Source of the DNA: Candidatus Aminicenantota bacterium
GTDB taxonomy: Bacteria > Acidobacteriota > Aminicenantia > UBA2199
Length of the DNA stretch: 64,000 bases
Reading direction: 5' to 3'
Assembly: GCA_026393835.1 (NCBI GenBank)
Contig: JAPKZK010000030.1
Span: 10,001-74,000, forward strand
Below, piece by piece: positions 9,301 to 17,402 of the stretch; position 1 is the stretch's first letter; the number at the start of each line of letters is the position of its first letter. The notes under the pieces were generated by a model that searched no databases, had not been told where the DNA came from, and saw only the letters and a program-made list of their open reading frames with translations. Position numbers and translations under genes: made by a program.

Positions 9301-9508
9301 TTCCCCCCGGCAGCAAGCCAGACTCCCTTTTTATAATTATTAATTGTAAATTGTTAATTATTAATTGTTAATTGAAGAGGTGGGCCAAAGGCCCCGGCCA
9401 ATAAAGGGGCAGACACTCCCCGGTGTACCTTTGTGCCTTCGTGCTTTTGTGGCTCCCCCCAACTCTTTCCGTGTTTTCCGTGTTTTCCGTGTGATAGGTA
9501 ATATTAAT

Positions 9509-9537
9509 TTGCAATTAAGTCATAATCATCTTATAAT
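9509..9537 (+). promoter_or_regulatory. Promoter with near-leaderless start
   Basis: TTGCAA at 9509-9514, a 17-bp spacer and TATAAT at 9532-9537 precede the ATG at 9546 by only eight bases. The transcript should therefore begin at or within two bases of the start codon. No ribosome-binding site is present. Confidence 0.7.
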
Positions 9538-9545
9538 TCTCATTC

Positions 9546-10718
9546 ATGACACAGGCGAATAAAAAAACCGCATTATCCGTTTACCAGGGGTTCGAACAGG
9601 GGCCCATTCGACCGCCCAGCGAAGCCCACAGTCTATTGATCCGCGTCACCCGCAACTGCCCCTGGAATCGCTGCACTTTCTGCCCCGTATACAAAAATAC
9701 CCGGTTTTCCACCCGGCCGGTGGAACATATTATCAAAGACATCGATACGGTCCACAAATATGTCATGCTGACGCTGCAAATCGCCAAGGGTTCTCCCCGT
9801 CTCTCCCAGGCCGATATTGCCGCCGCCGCCGAAAAAATAGAACCCGGGGAAACCGGGGCGTTCCAGGCGGCGGTGCGCTGGATTATGTACGGCATGCGCT
9901 CGGTTTTTATCCAGGATGCCAACAGCCTTGTAATCAAACCCGCCTACACCGTCAAAATCCTCCAACACCTGGGGAAAAAATTCCCCCATATCGACCGGGT
10001 TACTTCCTATGCCCGTTCCGATACCATTGCCCGCATCAAAGAGGAAGACCTTAAAGAAATTGCAGACGCCGGTTTAAACCGCATCCATATCGGCCTGGAA
10101 TCGGGTTCGGACCAGGTGCTTAAACGGGTTCAAAAAGGCGTAACAAAAGCCATTCATATCGAGGCGGGTCTCAAAGTGAAAGCGGTAGGCATGGAACTAT
10201 CGGAGTACGTGATGCCCGGGCTTGGGGGCAAAACGCTCTGGGAAACTCATGCCCTGGAAACAGCGGATGCATTAAACCGGATAAATCCTCATTTTATCCG
10301 GCTGCGCACACTGGCCATTTCCAATGGTTTGAAACTCTATGACGATTACCGCTCCGGCGCATTTGAAAAATGCACGGAATTGCTGTCCGTTAAAGAGATA
10401 CGATTGTTTATCCAGGGACTGGAGGGCATTGCTTCGATGGTGAAAAGCGATCATATATTAAATCTTTTCCAGGACCTGGAGGGTAAATTACCGGGGGCTA
10501 AAGAGGAAATGCTTCATATAATCGATGCTTTTCTAGCCATGGGGCCTGATCAACAGTGTGTGTACCAGGTGGGGCGGCGTTTGGGGGTATTTATGGAGTT
10601 GAAAGATTTGGAAAACCCCGACAAACGGTCTTGTGTGCTGCGTATTTGTCGGCAATTCGATGTGACGCCGGAGAATGTAGACAGCTTTGTCGAAGAACAA
10701 ATGAAAGGGTTTGTTTAA
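9546..10718 (+). CDS. Radical SAM protein (Elp3/MiaB-like fold)
   Basis: This 390-residue protein carries a CX4CX2C cluster motif (Cys38, Cys43, Cys46 in NCPWNRCTFC) for the SAM-binding 4Fe-4S cluster. It is followed by a TIM-barrel with RIHIGLESGSDQVLKRVQKG and later RLRTLAISNGLKLYDD. These features match the Elp3/MiaB/NifB-like (SMART) group of uncharacterised radical SAM proteins. There is no B12-binding or TRAM domain. It is a single gene with its own promoter, followed by a dispersed repeat. Its substrate cannot be told from the sequence. It is not closely similar to the tandem radical SAM genes at 30-47 kb. Confidence 0.85.
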   Translation: MTQANKKTALSVYQGFEQGPIRPPSEAHSLLIRVTRNCPWNRCTFCPVYKNTRFSTRPVEHIIKDIDTVHKYVMLTLQIAKGSPRLSQADIAAAAEKIEPGETGAFQAAVRWIMYGMRSVFIQDANSLVIKPAYTVKILQHLGKKFPHIDRVTSYARSDTIARIKEEDLKEIADAGLNRIHIGLESGSDQVLKRVQKGVTKAIHIEAGLKVKAVGMELSEYVMPGLGGKTLWETHALETADALNRINPHFIRLRTLAISNGLKLYDDYRSGAFEKCTELLSVKEIRLFIQGLEGIASMVKSDHILNLFQDLEGKLPGAKEEMLHIIDAFLAMGPDQQCVYQVGRRLGVFMELKDLENPDKRSCVLRICRQFDVTPENVDSFVEEQMKGFV

Positions 10719-10860
10719 GCGTAAATAGAAAATAATAAAGGGGCCAAAAGTCGGGGACCAGGGACAAGTTTTGAAAAAAATCTGTGTTAATCTACGGAAT
10801 CGCCCATACGTGGATAAAAAACCAATTCGTGTTAATTCGTGTCATTCGTGGGCCTGCTTT
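10719..10860. repeat. Dispersed TTCGTGTTAATTCGTG-type repeat
   Basis: AATCTGTGTTAATCTACGG and CCAATTCGTGTTAATTCGTG followed by TCATTCGTGGGCC lie between two convergent genes. Near-identical phrases recur at about 17309-17396, 25087-25163, 28576-28730 and 51907-51990. Confidence 0.7.
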
Positions 10861-10899
10861 GGTTTGGAAGAAGAAGAGGACAGGCCGGGGAATATTCCT

Positions 10900-11136
10900 T
10901 TAAGAAAAATTTTCAAGGGCGCAGAGGATTTTTTCCTTTTGCTCCGGGCTGAATTCATCGCCATAAAAGCGCAGAAACATCTCTTTGCGCCAGTTCTTTT
11001 TATCCTTTATGGTGGACAGGACGATTCGCCTGGCGGCATTCAGCATTGAAAAACACATCTTTACTCTTTCTTCGGGAGTTTTCTTCATCAGCATTTCGTT
11101 ATAAATACTCTCCATCTTCTCACTTGTGTCTTTCAT
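10900..11136 (-). CDS. Conserved small hypothetical protein
   Basis: This 78-residue, highly charged and probably all-helical protein reads MKDTSEKMESIYNEMLMKKT, then ERVKMCFSMLNAARRIV and FLRFYGDEFS near the end. AGGAGGGT lies before its ATG, and the ATG overlaps the stop of a 28-codon fragment of a nucleotidyltransferase-type gene. Small proteins of this pattern are often encoded next to nucleotidyltransferase-like genes in anaerobes, as I recall, but no function is known. It may be the surviving half of a two-gene unit. Confidence 0.65.
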   Translation of the reverse strand: MKDTSEKMESIYNEMLMKKTPEERVKMCFSMLNAARRIVLSTIKDKKNWRKEMFLRFYGDEFSPEQKEKILCALENFS

Positions 11137-11219
11137 CCAGGACCCTCCTTAAGATCGAATCCAACCCCAAACGGGCGCAAGCGACTCGCAACAAGCTTTA
11201 ATATATCCAGTTCGTTCAT
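11133..11219 (-). pseudogene. N-terminal stub of a nucleotidyltransferase-like gene
   Basis: A 28-codon frame starts MNELDILKLVASRLRPFGVGF and ends after a few more residues in a stop that overlaps the next ATG. The pattern M-N-E-L-x-x-L-x-x-V-x-x-L-x-x-x-G-x-x-(Y/F) is how many stand-alone nucleotidyltransferases (DUF6036-like) begin before their G-S motif. The rest of the gene is absent. The assignment rests on about 20 residues. Confidence 0.4.
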
Positions 11220-11378
11220 GGAATGATGATAACATTAAGAGAATAATTTTACAACTCTTCTTTCACTGGCAACCCCCCATTTTTTGAACGGACGATGTAG
11301 TAAAAATATTCAATGATACAGATTTTCGGTGATTTTTTGCCGTTCAATCGATCATTTTAGCTATCCCTACTCAATGGG

Positions 11379-11524
11379 AAGATGTTTTTTCGTAATGGGA
11401 AGGTGTTTTTCCGTTATGGGAAGGTGTTTTTTCTTAATGGGAAGATGTATGTATACTTATGGGAAGATATTTTTAGGTTATGGGAAGGTATTTTTAGGCT
11501 ATGGGAAGATATTTTTCAGATGTA
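11379..11524. repeat. 21-22 bp tandem array
   Basis: Seven units of the form ATGGGAAGATGTTTTTNNNT follow each other, six of 21 bp and one of 22 bp. It lies between the nucleotidyltransferase stub and the DUF4143-like remnant. A weak reading frame on the plus strand is only the repeat. Confidence 0.85.
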
Positions 11525-11762
11525 AGAATGCAATTCCCAGGGTGAAGAATTGCAAAAAATGACGATTGATCCCGAAAATTCCCTAAATTTACTTCTCGAT
11601 TAAGCATTAAGCGTTTGAAATATTTATTTTGAAAGGTTTCGTAATAAAAGGAAGAAAAAAAATAGGGGGTTACCAGTTCTTTCCTTGCAGGAGCAAGATT
11701 CTCTTCAGCTACCGGTCTCCTGGATCCGGACTTGAGAAACTACCTCATCGCACATCGCGCTC

Positions 11763-12052
11763 TTACCTTGAGTGCAGCGTCGAATCGTACGTTTTGATAA
11801 GTACTCTACGGCTATTCCTATACTTCCGGAAGATTTTTTTGCCACCCACTTCCACTTTGTAATCATCGATCAAAAAATCGCAGGCGGTTTCATCCGCGGA
11901 AGCAAATACTTTTCGGTTCGACTCCATTGATATTCCTGCCACAATAGACTCGCGGACATTCCCGATATTCCCCCCGAAAAAATCATAAACCGACGGCTCG
12001 TACAGGAACAGTTTTGCCCCAATGGAATTGAGGCTGACATCATTTAAACCCT
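11763..12052 (-). pseudogene. Remnant of a DUF4143-type ATPase C-terminus
   Basis: A minus-strand frame without its own start reads LNDVSLNSIGAKLFLYEPSV, then NIGNVRESIVAGIS, CDFLIDDYKVEVGGKK. This resembles the C-terminal region of AAA/DUF4143 ATPases, where N-x-G-x-V-R-E-x-x-x and D-F-x-V-D-x-K-x-x-x-E-V-G-G are typical. The ATPase core and start are missing and the frame ends early. It is read as a decayed fragment. Confidence 0.5.
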
Positions 12053-12603
12053 CCGGTTCTATGGTAGAACCAAAACTACCTAAAACGGTTCTATGCCAGA
12101 ACCGGTCAGATCATAACACATCGTGTTTTTTATTTCAATACCCGGTAAAATAAATCTTAAAGATGTTTATTATAAAAGGTTATCGAAGGTTATGCGGCAA
12201 AATGGGAAAGCGAAATTTTCATTTTTTATACCGATGCGGCGGTTCTACGGCAGGACCAAAATTGCCCGAAACGGTTCTACCGTAGAACCGCTTATGAGAA
12301 ACAAAGTCAACCCCGGTTGAATTTTTTTTGAATTGCCGGGTCAATCATTAAAGTGCCAAGGGCCACAAGGTTGCTTTTTATTTATGGTGATATCCGACAG
12401 AACTCCGGGACAGGCGAAATTTGTCTCCTTTCTTTCCCACGATGCTAAATACGGCATGCTATATTCCTCCTCGATCGATTGAGAGGGACTCGCAGAACTG
12501 GAAAAAATCTTGCAAGGTTTTCAAGTGTTGGGGGGCATCTGAGATCCTTTTCTTTAATGCTTCCAGGTAATGAAGCTCCCCCACCACCCCAGGATTTCAT
12601 TGG
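12053..12603. repeat. Spacer with a duplicated 49-bp double-palindrome element
   Basis: Two copies of a 49-bp block occur at 12055-12103 and 12241-12289. Each has two dyad-symmetric sites of the type GGTTCTANNNTAGAACC, spaced 32 bp apart, with a similar CAAAANTNCCNNAAAC spacer. The last site, CGGTTCTACCGTAGAACCG, is a perfect palindrome around its centre. From 12478 to about 12600 on the minus strand a frame reads ELHYLEALKKRISDAPQHLK; it could be a remnant but has no clear start. No other gene is seen. Confidence 0.7.
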
Positions 12604-13809
12604 TTAGCCGATTCCTTCGCTGAACTCTTCAAGGTTTAATAGTTGCTTAAAGGCATCATGTTTGGATTTTCCTAACTTCAACTCATCGGCGTTTTTAGTA
12701 AAAACCGTTGAACCTTTTCGCATTACTACTTTCCAATATTTCATATCAATGTTATTGATGATATAAGGATGATGACTGGTGATGATATATTGGAGTTTCC
12801 TGCCGGGATTCAGCAGGTCCCCGGCTACGGCGTCGATACAGTTTACCCCCAGGCTGTTTTCAAATTCATCGATCAGTATCACACTTCCGGCTGCCATGAG
12901 TTTTATCTCCACCAGGTGCATCAACGTCTTAAACATCCCGGAAGAAATTTCGTGCAAAGGGATCCACTCGGTGCCACGCTCTTTGATTTGAAGTTCATAA
13001 ATGTCTTTCTCCTCTAATAATTGAAAGCGAAGGTCTTCTACCTGGGGAAAAATATCTTTAAAATCCGCTACGATTTTTTCAAATAATTCTTTGACATAGT
13101 ATTGGGAAAGAAAAAACTTTAATATTAAGTTACTGGCTTCCTCAATAATCATTTTAGGAAAAACAGCTCGAAGCGATCCAGGTAAAATGTCATCGTACGC
13201 ATCTTTATCCCCCATCGAGGCAATGGATTTAACGGCTTGAAAAGTTATATCCGCATATTTTTCAATTTCTTTAATCAATTCGCCAGGAATTTTATTTCTT
13301 TTTTCTGCCTGGTAATCTAGAAATAAAATTTTGTTAAAGGCCTGCTTTACCGGCAAAATTTTTTTCTCTGTGGTAAAAAGATTGAGTACGCTTTTAGAGG
13401 GTGAAATATTGGATGATTCTTTCTTCTCAAATTTAACATTGCTTTTTTCTCTTATGAAAATCCGTTTATTTTTCAGGTATAATTCTTCTTTTAGGAGCCT
13501 GGGGATATGGGGAAAGCCCTGTCCATTGAGTTCTTTTTCCTCGAAGACCTGTTGATGAATCCCCTTAATATTTTCGAATTGGCCGGTCCAACGGTAATTT
13601 TCATTTCCATCCCCTGTAAAATGCAGATCCCATTCGACCCCATTGTAAACATAACCGTTGCTGATATTGATCAACTTCACCAGGGAATTTAGAATTTGAG
13701 TCTTCCCTACCCCAGATGCCCCTACCAGGAGTGTTAACTGTGAAAAATTCATCCTATTCAACTCCCAGGGGATGGCCGTATTTTTAAATGCGATTTCTTT
13801 TATTTCCAT
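12604..13809 (-). CDS. AAA ATPase (ABC/RecF-type, OLD-like)
   Basis: This 401-residue protein has a Walker A motif in LLVGASGVGKTQIL (about residues 28-41), a late signature region LHEISSGMFKTLMHL, Walker B in VILIDEFENSLG and a switch histidine in IITSHHPYIINN. This is the SMC/RecF-like ABC ATPase arrangement of many predicted phage-defence and OLD-like ATPases, but there is no TOPRIM nuclease domain. A small gene precedes it with a 26-base overlap. The protein is probably cytoplasmic. A partner nuclease may have been lost downstream, where only a fragment is visible. Confidence 0.8.
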   Translation of the reverse strand: MEIKEIAFKNTAIPWELNRMNFSQLTLLVGASGVGKTQILNSLVKLINISNGYVYNGVEWDLHFTGDGNENYRWTGQFENIKGIHQQVFEEKELNGQGFPHIPRLLKEELYLKNKRIFIREKSNVKFEKKESSNISPSKSVLNLFTTEKKILPVKQAFNKILFLDYQAEKRNKIPGELIKEIEKYADITFQAVKSIASMGDKDAYDDILPGSLRAVFPKMIIEEASNLILKFFLSQYYVKELFEKIVADFKDIFPQVEDLRFQLLEEKDIYELQIKERGTEWIPLHEISSGMFKTLMHLVEIKLMAAGSVILIDEFENSLGVNCIDAVAGDLLNPGRKLQYIITSHHPYIINNIDMKYWKVVMRKGSTVFTKNADELKLGKSKHDAFKQLLNLEEFSEGIG

Positions 13810-14005
13810 AATCTATATCCTCAAAAAATTTTTCAACCGGCATAAAGGCTTCTCCCTTGTTTATGGATTTCAGGTACTCTGTGGCCCGTTTAAGTTTTCC
13901 TTCGATTTTTAATTTGTTTTCCTTCACGGATAGCCTCCGCTTTGTCCCGGGTTCATCCAGGCTTCCTGATTTTTTCCTTGTTTGGGCAGTTATAATTTTT
14001 TTCAT
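13784..14005 (-). CDS. Small hypothetical protein upstream of the ATPase
   Basis: A frame of about 73 residues begins MKKIITAQTRKKSG and ends KGEAFMPVEKFFEDIDYGNK. It is strongly basic at the N-terminus and acidic near the end, which resembles a small antitoxin or adaptor, but no family is recognised. It overlaps the start of the ATPase gene by 26 bases and is probably co-transcribed. The start could also be at 14023. Confidence 0.4.
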   Translation of the reverse strand: MKKIITAQTRKKSGSLDEPGTKRRLSVKENKLKIEGKLKRATEYLKSINKGEAFMPVEKFFEDIDYGNKRNRI

Positions 14006-14023
14006 CGATATAATAGATACCAT

Positions 14024-14325
14024 ATCTTGAAAAAGATTTCAACCATTCCAATATTTTAATGGTGGATTGGGAGAAAAAGGTGCCAGGCGAAATTTGTCTC
14101 CCTCGATTAATACTCACTGCATAAATCCATGGTAATATCAATTTGTTCCGTAAATCTTGACCACTGGCATTCAATGACCACAGAGGCGGTGGCCACCGTA
14201 GCCTGAAGGAATAGCTTTCCCCCCCCCCCCTGCTACATATTGTTAGACCATCATTACAGCCGAATGGGATTAAAACTGACTTTATAAAGGTCAGATTGGG
14301 TTATAAGAATTATACATTTTTAGGC
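14024..14325. other. Spacer with a 12-C homopolymer
   Basis: No gene is seen. A run of 12 C (14219-14230) is the longest homopolymer noticed in the window and is slippage-prone. The phrase GGCGAAATTTGTCTCC at about 14090 also occurs near 12414, so a short dispersed repeat flanks the ATPase region on both sides. Confidence 0.5.
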
Positions 14326-16050
14326 TTAATCTCCTCGTTCAATCCTGAAAAGCTTATCAGCCTGGGATAATTTCAGGATCACGTACTCATCTTTATTCAA
14401 TTCCTCCGGCAGCTTATCTTTCAAAATGGATGCCACAAACTGTATCCCCTTTGCAGTAACAAGCTTTGCGATCTTCAGGAGTTGATTGTCATGCATCAAC
14501 TCTTTTTTATCGTTGAGGAGAAAATGCATACAGGGGGTATTTTCTTCATCGGCAAAAAGAGTGTACGCAATATCAAAACAAGATATTTCACCTTGTTTTT
14601 TTCCTGAACTGAAATTGAGGTTAAATGACGTAAATTCATAGAGGGGGCGTCCTTTTACTATTTTTTTTACAAACTTCAATGCATATTTTTCTCCATATAA
14701 TTCATACGATACGGATGAAAAATGGCTGTTGAATTTGTTTATTTGGCTCTGGATTCTTTGAGAAAATTCATCGGAGAATAAATCATTGTCAATTGCTGCG
14801 AGTTTTTCATTGAGTTCCGCCAATTTTAAGTCTACAGTATTTATTTGACGGACAGTACTTTCATAGTCCCCTTTTTTTTGATACCTGGCATTAAGTTCAA
14901 CAATCAATTGCTCAAGCATAGCAAAGGAATCACCCTGGACGATAGCGGCGCTTAATTCGATTTCTTCAGCTAAAAGACGTTTCAGATCTTCACGTCTTGC
15001 GGTAAGCTGCTCATCAAGCTTCGGTAAATCCTTCGTAATGAAGCGAATCTTTGTCTCCACCATTTGGTTGTGAAAATCATAAAGTTCCTGGAAGGTCTTT
15101 TGAATGCCACTCACCAAAGATGTTGCCTGCTGGTATATCTGCTGCAACTGCTTTAAATCAATGTTGGATTGCCCCGCCTGCATCTCCTCCCGGGCTTCTA
15201 AAATCAAGCCTTTCCGCAGTTCAAGTCTGCCGATTTCGGATGATGTGAGATTTATCCGGTATTTAATTTGATTCAGCTTATCCAGGTCCGACTCAAAATT
15301 CGGTTTAAGATTAAGCGATGATTTTTTACGTTCAAGTTCTTCTATCTCTGATTGAACAAGGGCCAATGCACTTTCGTATGCAGATTTTGTTTGCTCGGAC
15401 TCAAGTCGTTTTTTGAATGCTTCCTCGATATTGATTTGAGAACGTAAATCTTGTTTGGCATCGCCTTGCTCGAAATCGCAGCCGAAAAGAAAGAGATAAA
15501 TCGTTTCATATTCATCATCACGGGTATAATGGTCTAGATTCTTTGTTGTATTGTTTATGCTTACATCTTTATAGCGGATATTGTGTGCAATTATCTGCCT
15601 AAATGTCGGTTTTTTCCCGTAATGTCCGGGGAAAAGAATATCTGTTAATGTTTCTTCAAACTCTTCATCCGTTAGAGTGCTGCCGTTTATACGCTGAATT
15701 TTATCTTTGCGGGCTAGAAAGTTACGTTCAATGAGAACTTTTCGAGACTCTTCCTGTAAAAGGTCCTCTTTGAGCACTAGCGAAATAAGCACTTTGTTAT
15801 TCACAAGAAAATCTTTGACACGCTTGTATTCGTTCCGCTTGTTTTCGTTATCGGAGTATATCTCCTTTGCCCTGGCGCCAAGACAAAAATCAACCAGCTT
15901 CAGAACCGTTGTTTTACCGACATTATTGCCGGTTTCTTTACCGCTTATAACGGGAGTTTCGTCAACAATGAGGTTAAGACCGGCGTGGAAATGGATGTCC
16001 CGGACTTTAACGCCATCCCCGCGGGTAATGGTTAGTGATTTCAAGTACAT
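14326..16050 (-). CDS. ABC-3C system ATPase, DUF2326 family
   Basis: This 574-residue SMC-like ATPase starts MYLKSLTITRGDGVKVRDIHF. The P-loop lies in GNNVGKTTVLKLVDFCLGA, then long coiled-coil arms run from about residue 190 to 440. The C-terminal half has SSGKKQGEISCFDIAYTLFA and ends with a HFLLNDKKELMHDNQ Walker-B-like region. This is the DUF2326 architecture, the motor of ABC three-component systems. The start at 16050 has a GGTGGA ribosome site and overlaps the upstream gene by 10 bases. In such systems it is thought to couple sensing to an effector protein; the mechanism is not known here. Confidence 0.85.
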   Translation of the reverse strand: MYLKSLTITRGDGVKVRDIHFHAGLNLIVDETPVISGKETGNNVGKTTVLKLVDFCLGARAKEIYSDNENKRNEYKRVKDFLVNNKVLISLVLKEDLLQEESRKVLIERNFLARKDKIQRINGSTLTDEEFEETLTDILFPGHYGKKPTFRQIIAHNIRYKDVSINNTTKNLDHYTRDDEYETIYLFLFGCDFEQGDAKQDLRSQINIEEAFKKRLESEQTKSAYESALALVQSEIEELERKKSSLNLKPNFESDLDKLNQIKYRINLTSSEIGRLELRKGLILEAREEMQAGQSNIDLKQLQQIYQQATSLVSGIQKTFQELYDFHNQMVETKIRFITKDLPKLDEQLTARREDLKRLLAEEIELSAAIVQGDSFAMLEQLIVELNARYQKKGDYESTVRQINTVDLKLAELNEKLAAIDNDLFSDEFSQRIQSQINKFNSHFSSVSYELYGEKYALKFVKKIVKGRPLYEFTSFNLNFSSGKKQGEISCFDIAYTLFADEENTPCMHFLLNDKKELMHDNQLLKIAKLVTAKGIQFVASILKDKLPEELNKDEYVILKLSQADKLFRIERGD

Positions 16051-16268
16051 AATTCCACCTTCCCTTGAGTATTCAATGTGACCAGACCGAGGAGAAAAAG
16101 CCAGTCGAGGCATAATAAAAATACCGGCATGCTCATCTCTCGTTCAGATGTTGTCTGTATGTATAAATCGAGCATGTCCATTACACGATGCTTTTGAATG
16201 GCTTTAAGTACAAAAGCGCCATTGAAGTAAATGGTCTGTTCGGGATGAATATTATCAGGAACCAGCAT
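16041..16268 (-). CDS. ABC-3C middle component
   Basis: This 75-residue protein begins MLVPDNIHPEQTIYFNGAFVL. The D-N-x-H-P-E-x-x-I-Y-F-N-G motif is typical of the small middle components of ABC three-component systems. The rest is a winged-helix-like fold with SMPVFLLCLDWLFLLGLV. GGAG lies upstream of the ATG at 16268. It overlaps the SMEK gene by 14 bases and the ATPase gene by 10, so the three are translationally coupled. Confidence 0.8.
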   Translation of the reverse strand: MLVPDNIHPEQTIYFNGAFVLKAIQKHRVMDMLDLYIQTTSEREMSMPVFLLCLDWLFLLGLVTLNTQGKVELCT

Positions 16269-17220
16269 CGGCGTCTCCTGATGGATTTTTGAAAATCTTG
16301 CATCGTATGAAAGCATCAACAACAAGGATTTGCACACATAACACAAGCTCTTCATCGGGAATAGGCGTGTAATTAGCGCTAGCTAGAACTTTCTGTTTAA
16401 CTTTATCGATAATCGAAAGAAAACACTGATCGGGAGAAACTTCTTTTCCGAGAGCAATATACTCATTGCGGATGCCATCTAAAATAGAAATGCTTTTGTT
16501 TACGCCTTGTTTATCGAAATCTGTATATATCTTATCGATGCGATGATAGTGAATTTTGTAGTCGTCTATGAGAACCCTGGCGGTGTCCAATTGGTTGTAC
16601 GAAATCTTTATCTCGGGATCGTACGGTACTGTTTCAAAGCCCGTTACTGTCTGACTCCAATCTTCCCTGGAAAGAACATTGATGATTGTCGCCAGGTTCA
16701 ATTCTATTTTTTCCGGATCAGGCTCATGCTTGATCTCCTTTTTCAGAAATTCATAGACCTTATTTAGCAGGTCTATGTCCAAACTGGAAATAATTTTCAA
16801 CAGAGACTTCATATCATAAATATCTTCGTTGGGAGAAAATCTCAGGTTATGAGGATTCAAAAAGGTCTTAGTCCGCAAAGCCGCAGCATCTTTGGAGATG
16901 GCAATGAACTTAAAGTCATAGCCCTTATAACCGGAAATATCTTTGGCAAGAGCAGATTCAATTTTTTGCCTGGTTGCCGTGGCGGAAACTTGAACGATTA
17001 TTTTATTTGTGTCATCGACCAAATCGATACCCGGCGCATTTTCCTTTATCTCATTAAGGTTTTGAAGCTCCCAGCCGAAGAGCAAATTGAATAAATGGAG
17101 ATAAAAATTCTCAGCATGCAGATTGAGGTCCAGGATATTTAATCCCCCTCGCATCTCAATGCGGGTTGCAAGAGTACTAAGTCTTTCTTCAATGGAGTTG
17201 AAGTATGTCTGTCGATTCAT
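16255..17220 (-). CDS. SMEK-domain protein of an ABC-3C system
   Basis: This 321-residue protein begins MNRQTYFNSIEERLSTLATR, then LNILDLNLHAENFYLHLFNLLFG and GIDLVDDTNKIIVQVSATAT. These are the SMEK domain hallmarks, a fold related to restriction-endonuclease cores (D-x-n-Q-V-S-A-T arrangement). The C-terminal part (about residues 190-320) is helical, with YNQLDTARVLIDDYKIHYHRI. It is the first gene of the three-gene operon and probably the effector or sensor. The ABC-3C assignment follows published comparative genomics as I recall it; activity here is inferred. Confidence 0.85.
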   Translation of the reverse strand: MNRQTYFNSIEERLSTLATRIEMRGGLNILDLNLHAENFYLHLFNLLFGWELQNLNEIKENAPGIDLVDDTNKIIVQVSATATRQKIESALAKDISGYKGYDFKFIAISKDAAALRTKTFLNPHNLRFSPNEDIYDMKSLLKIISSLDIDLLNKVYEFLKKEIKHEPDPEKIELNLATIINVLSREDWSQTVTGFETVPYDPEIKISYNQLDTARVLIDDYKIHYHRIDKIYTDFDKQGVNKSISILDGIRNEYIALGKEVSPDQCFLSIIDKVKQKVLASANYTPIPDEELVLCVQILVVDAFIRCKIFKNPSGDADAGS

Positions 17221-17284
17221 AATTGCTCTTTTATAATCTCTTTCTAATCATTGCCGGTTTCACCGGAAGAATATATTTTCCACA

Positions 17285-17400
17285 TTTTAAAAAAGAAAGT
17301 CAACCCCGTTTGAATAAATCTGTGTGAATCCGTGTAATCTGTGGACAAAAAAGCAAAAACCAATTCGTGTTAATTCGTGTAATTCGTGGGCTTTCTTTAT
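17285..17400. repeat. Dispersed TTCGTGTTAATTCGTG-type repeat
   Basis: AATCTGTGTGAATCCGTG, TAATCTGTGGAC and CCAATTCGTGTTAATTCGTG followed by TAATTCGTGGGC lie between the ABC-3C operon and the end of acsC. It is one copy of the repeat family at 10.8, 25.1, 28.6 and 51.9 kb. Confidence 0.75.
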
Positions 17401-17402
17401 TT

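Noticed and set aside
8957..9371. Frames of 65-119 residues
   Set aside because: They run through a degenerate 21-bp-period array, with no ribosome site and no recognisable family.
11329..11562. 77-residue plus-strand frame
   Set aside because: It is the ATGGGAAG array in translation.
12123..12320. 65-residue plus-strand frame
   Set aside because: It covers a palindromic element and has no codon or family support.
13953..14174. 73-residue minus-strand frame
   Set aside because: It overlaps the better small frame at 13784-14005 and has no ribosome site or family.
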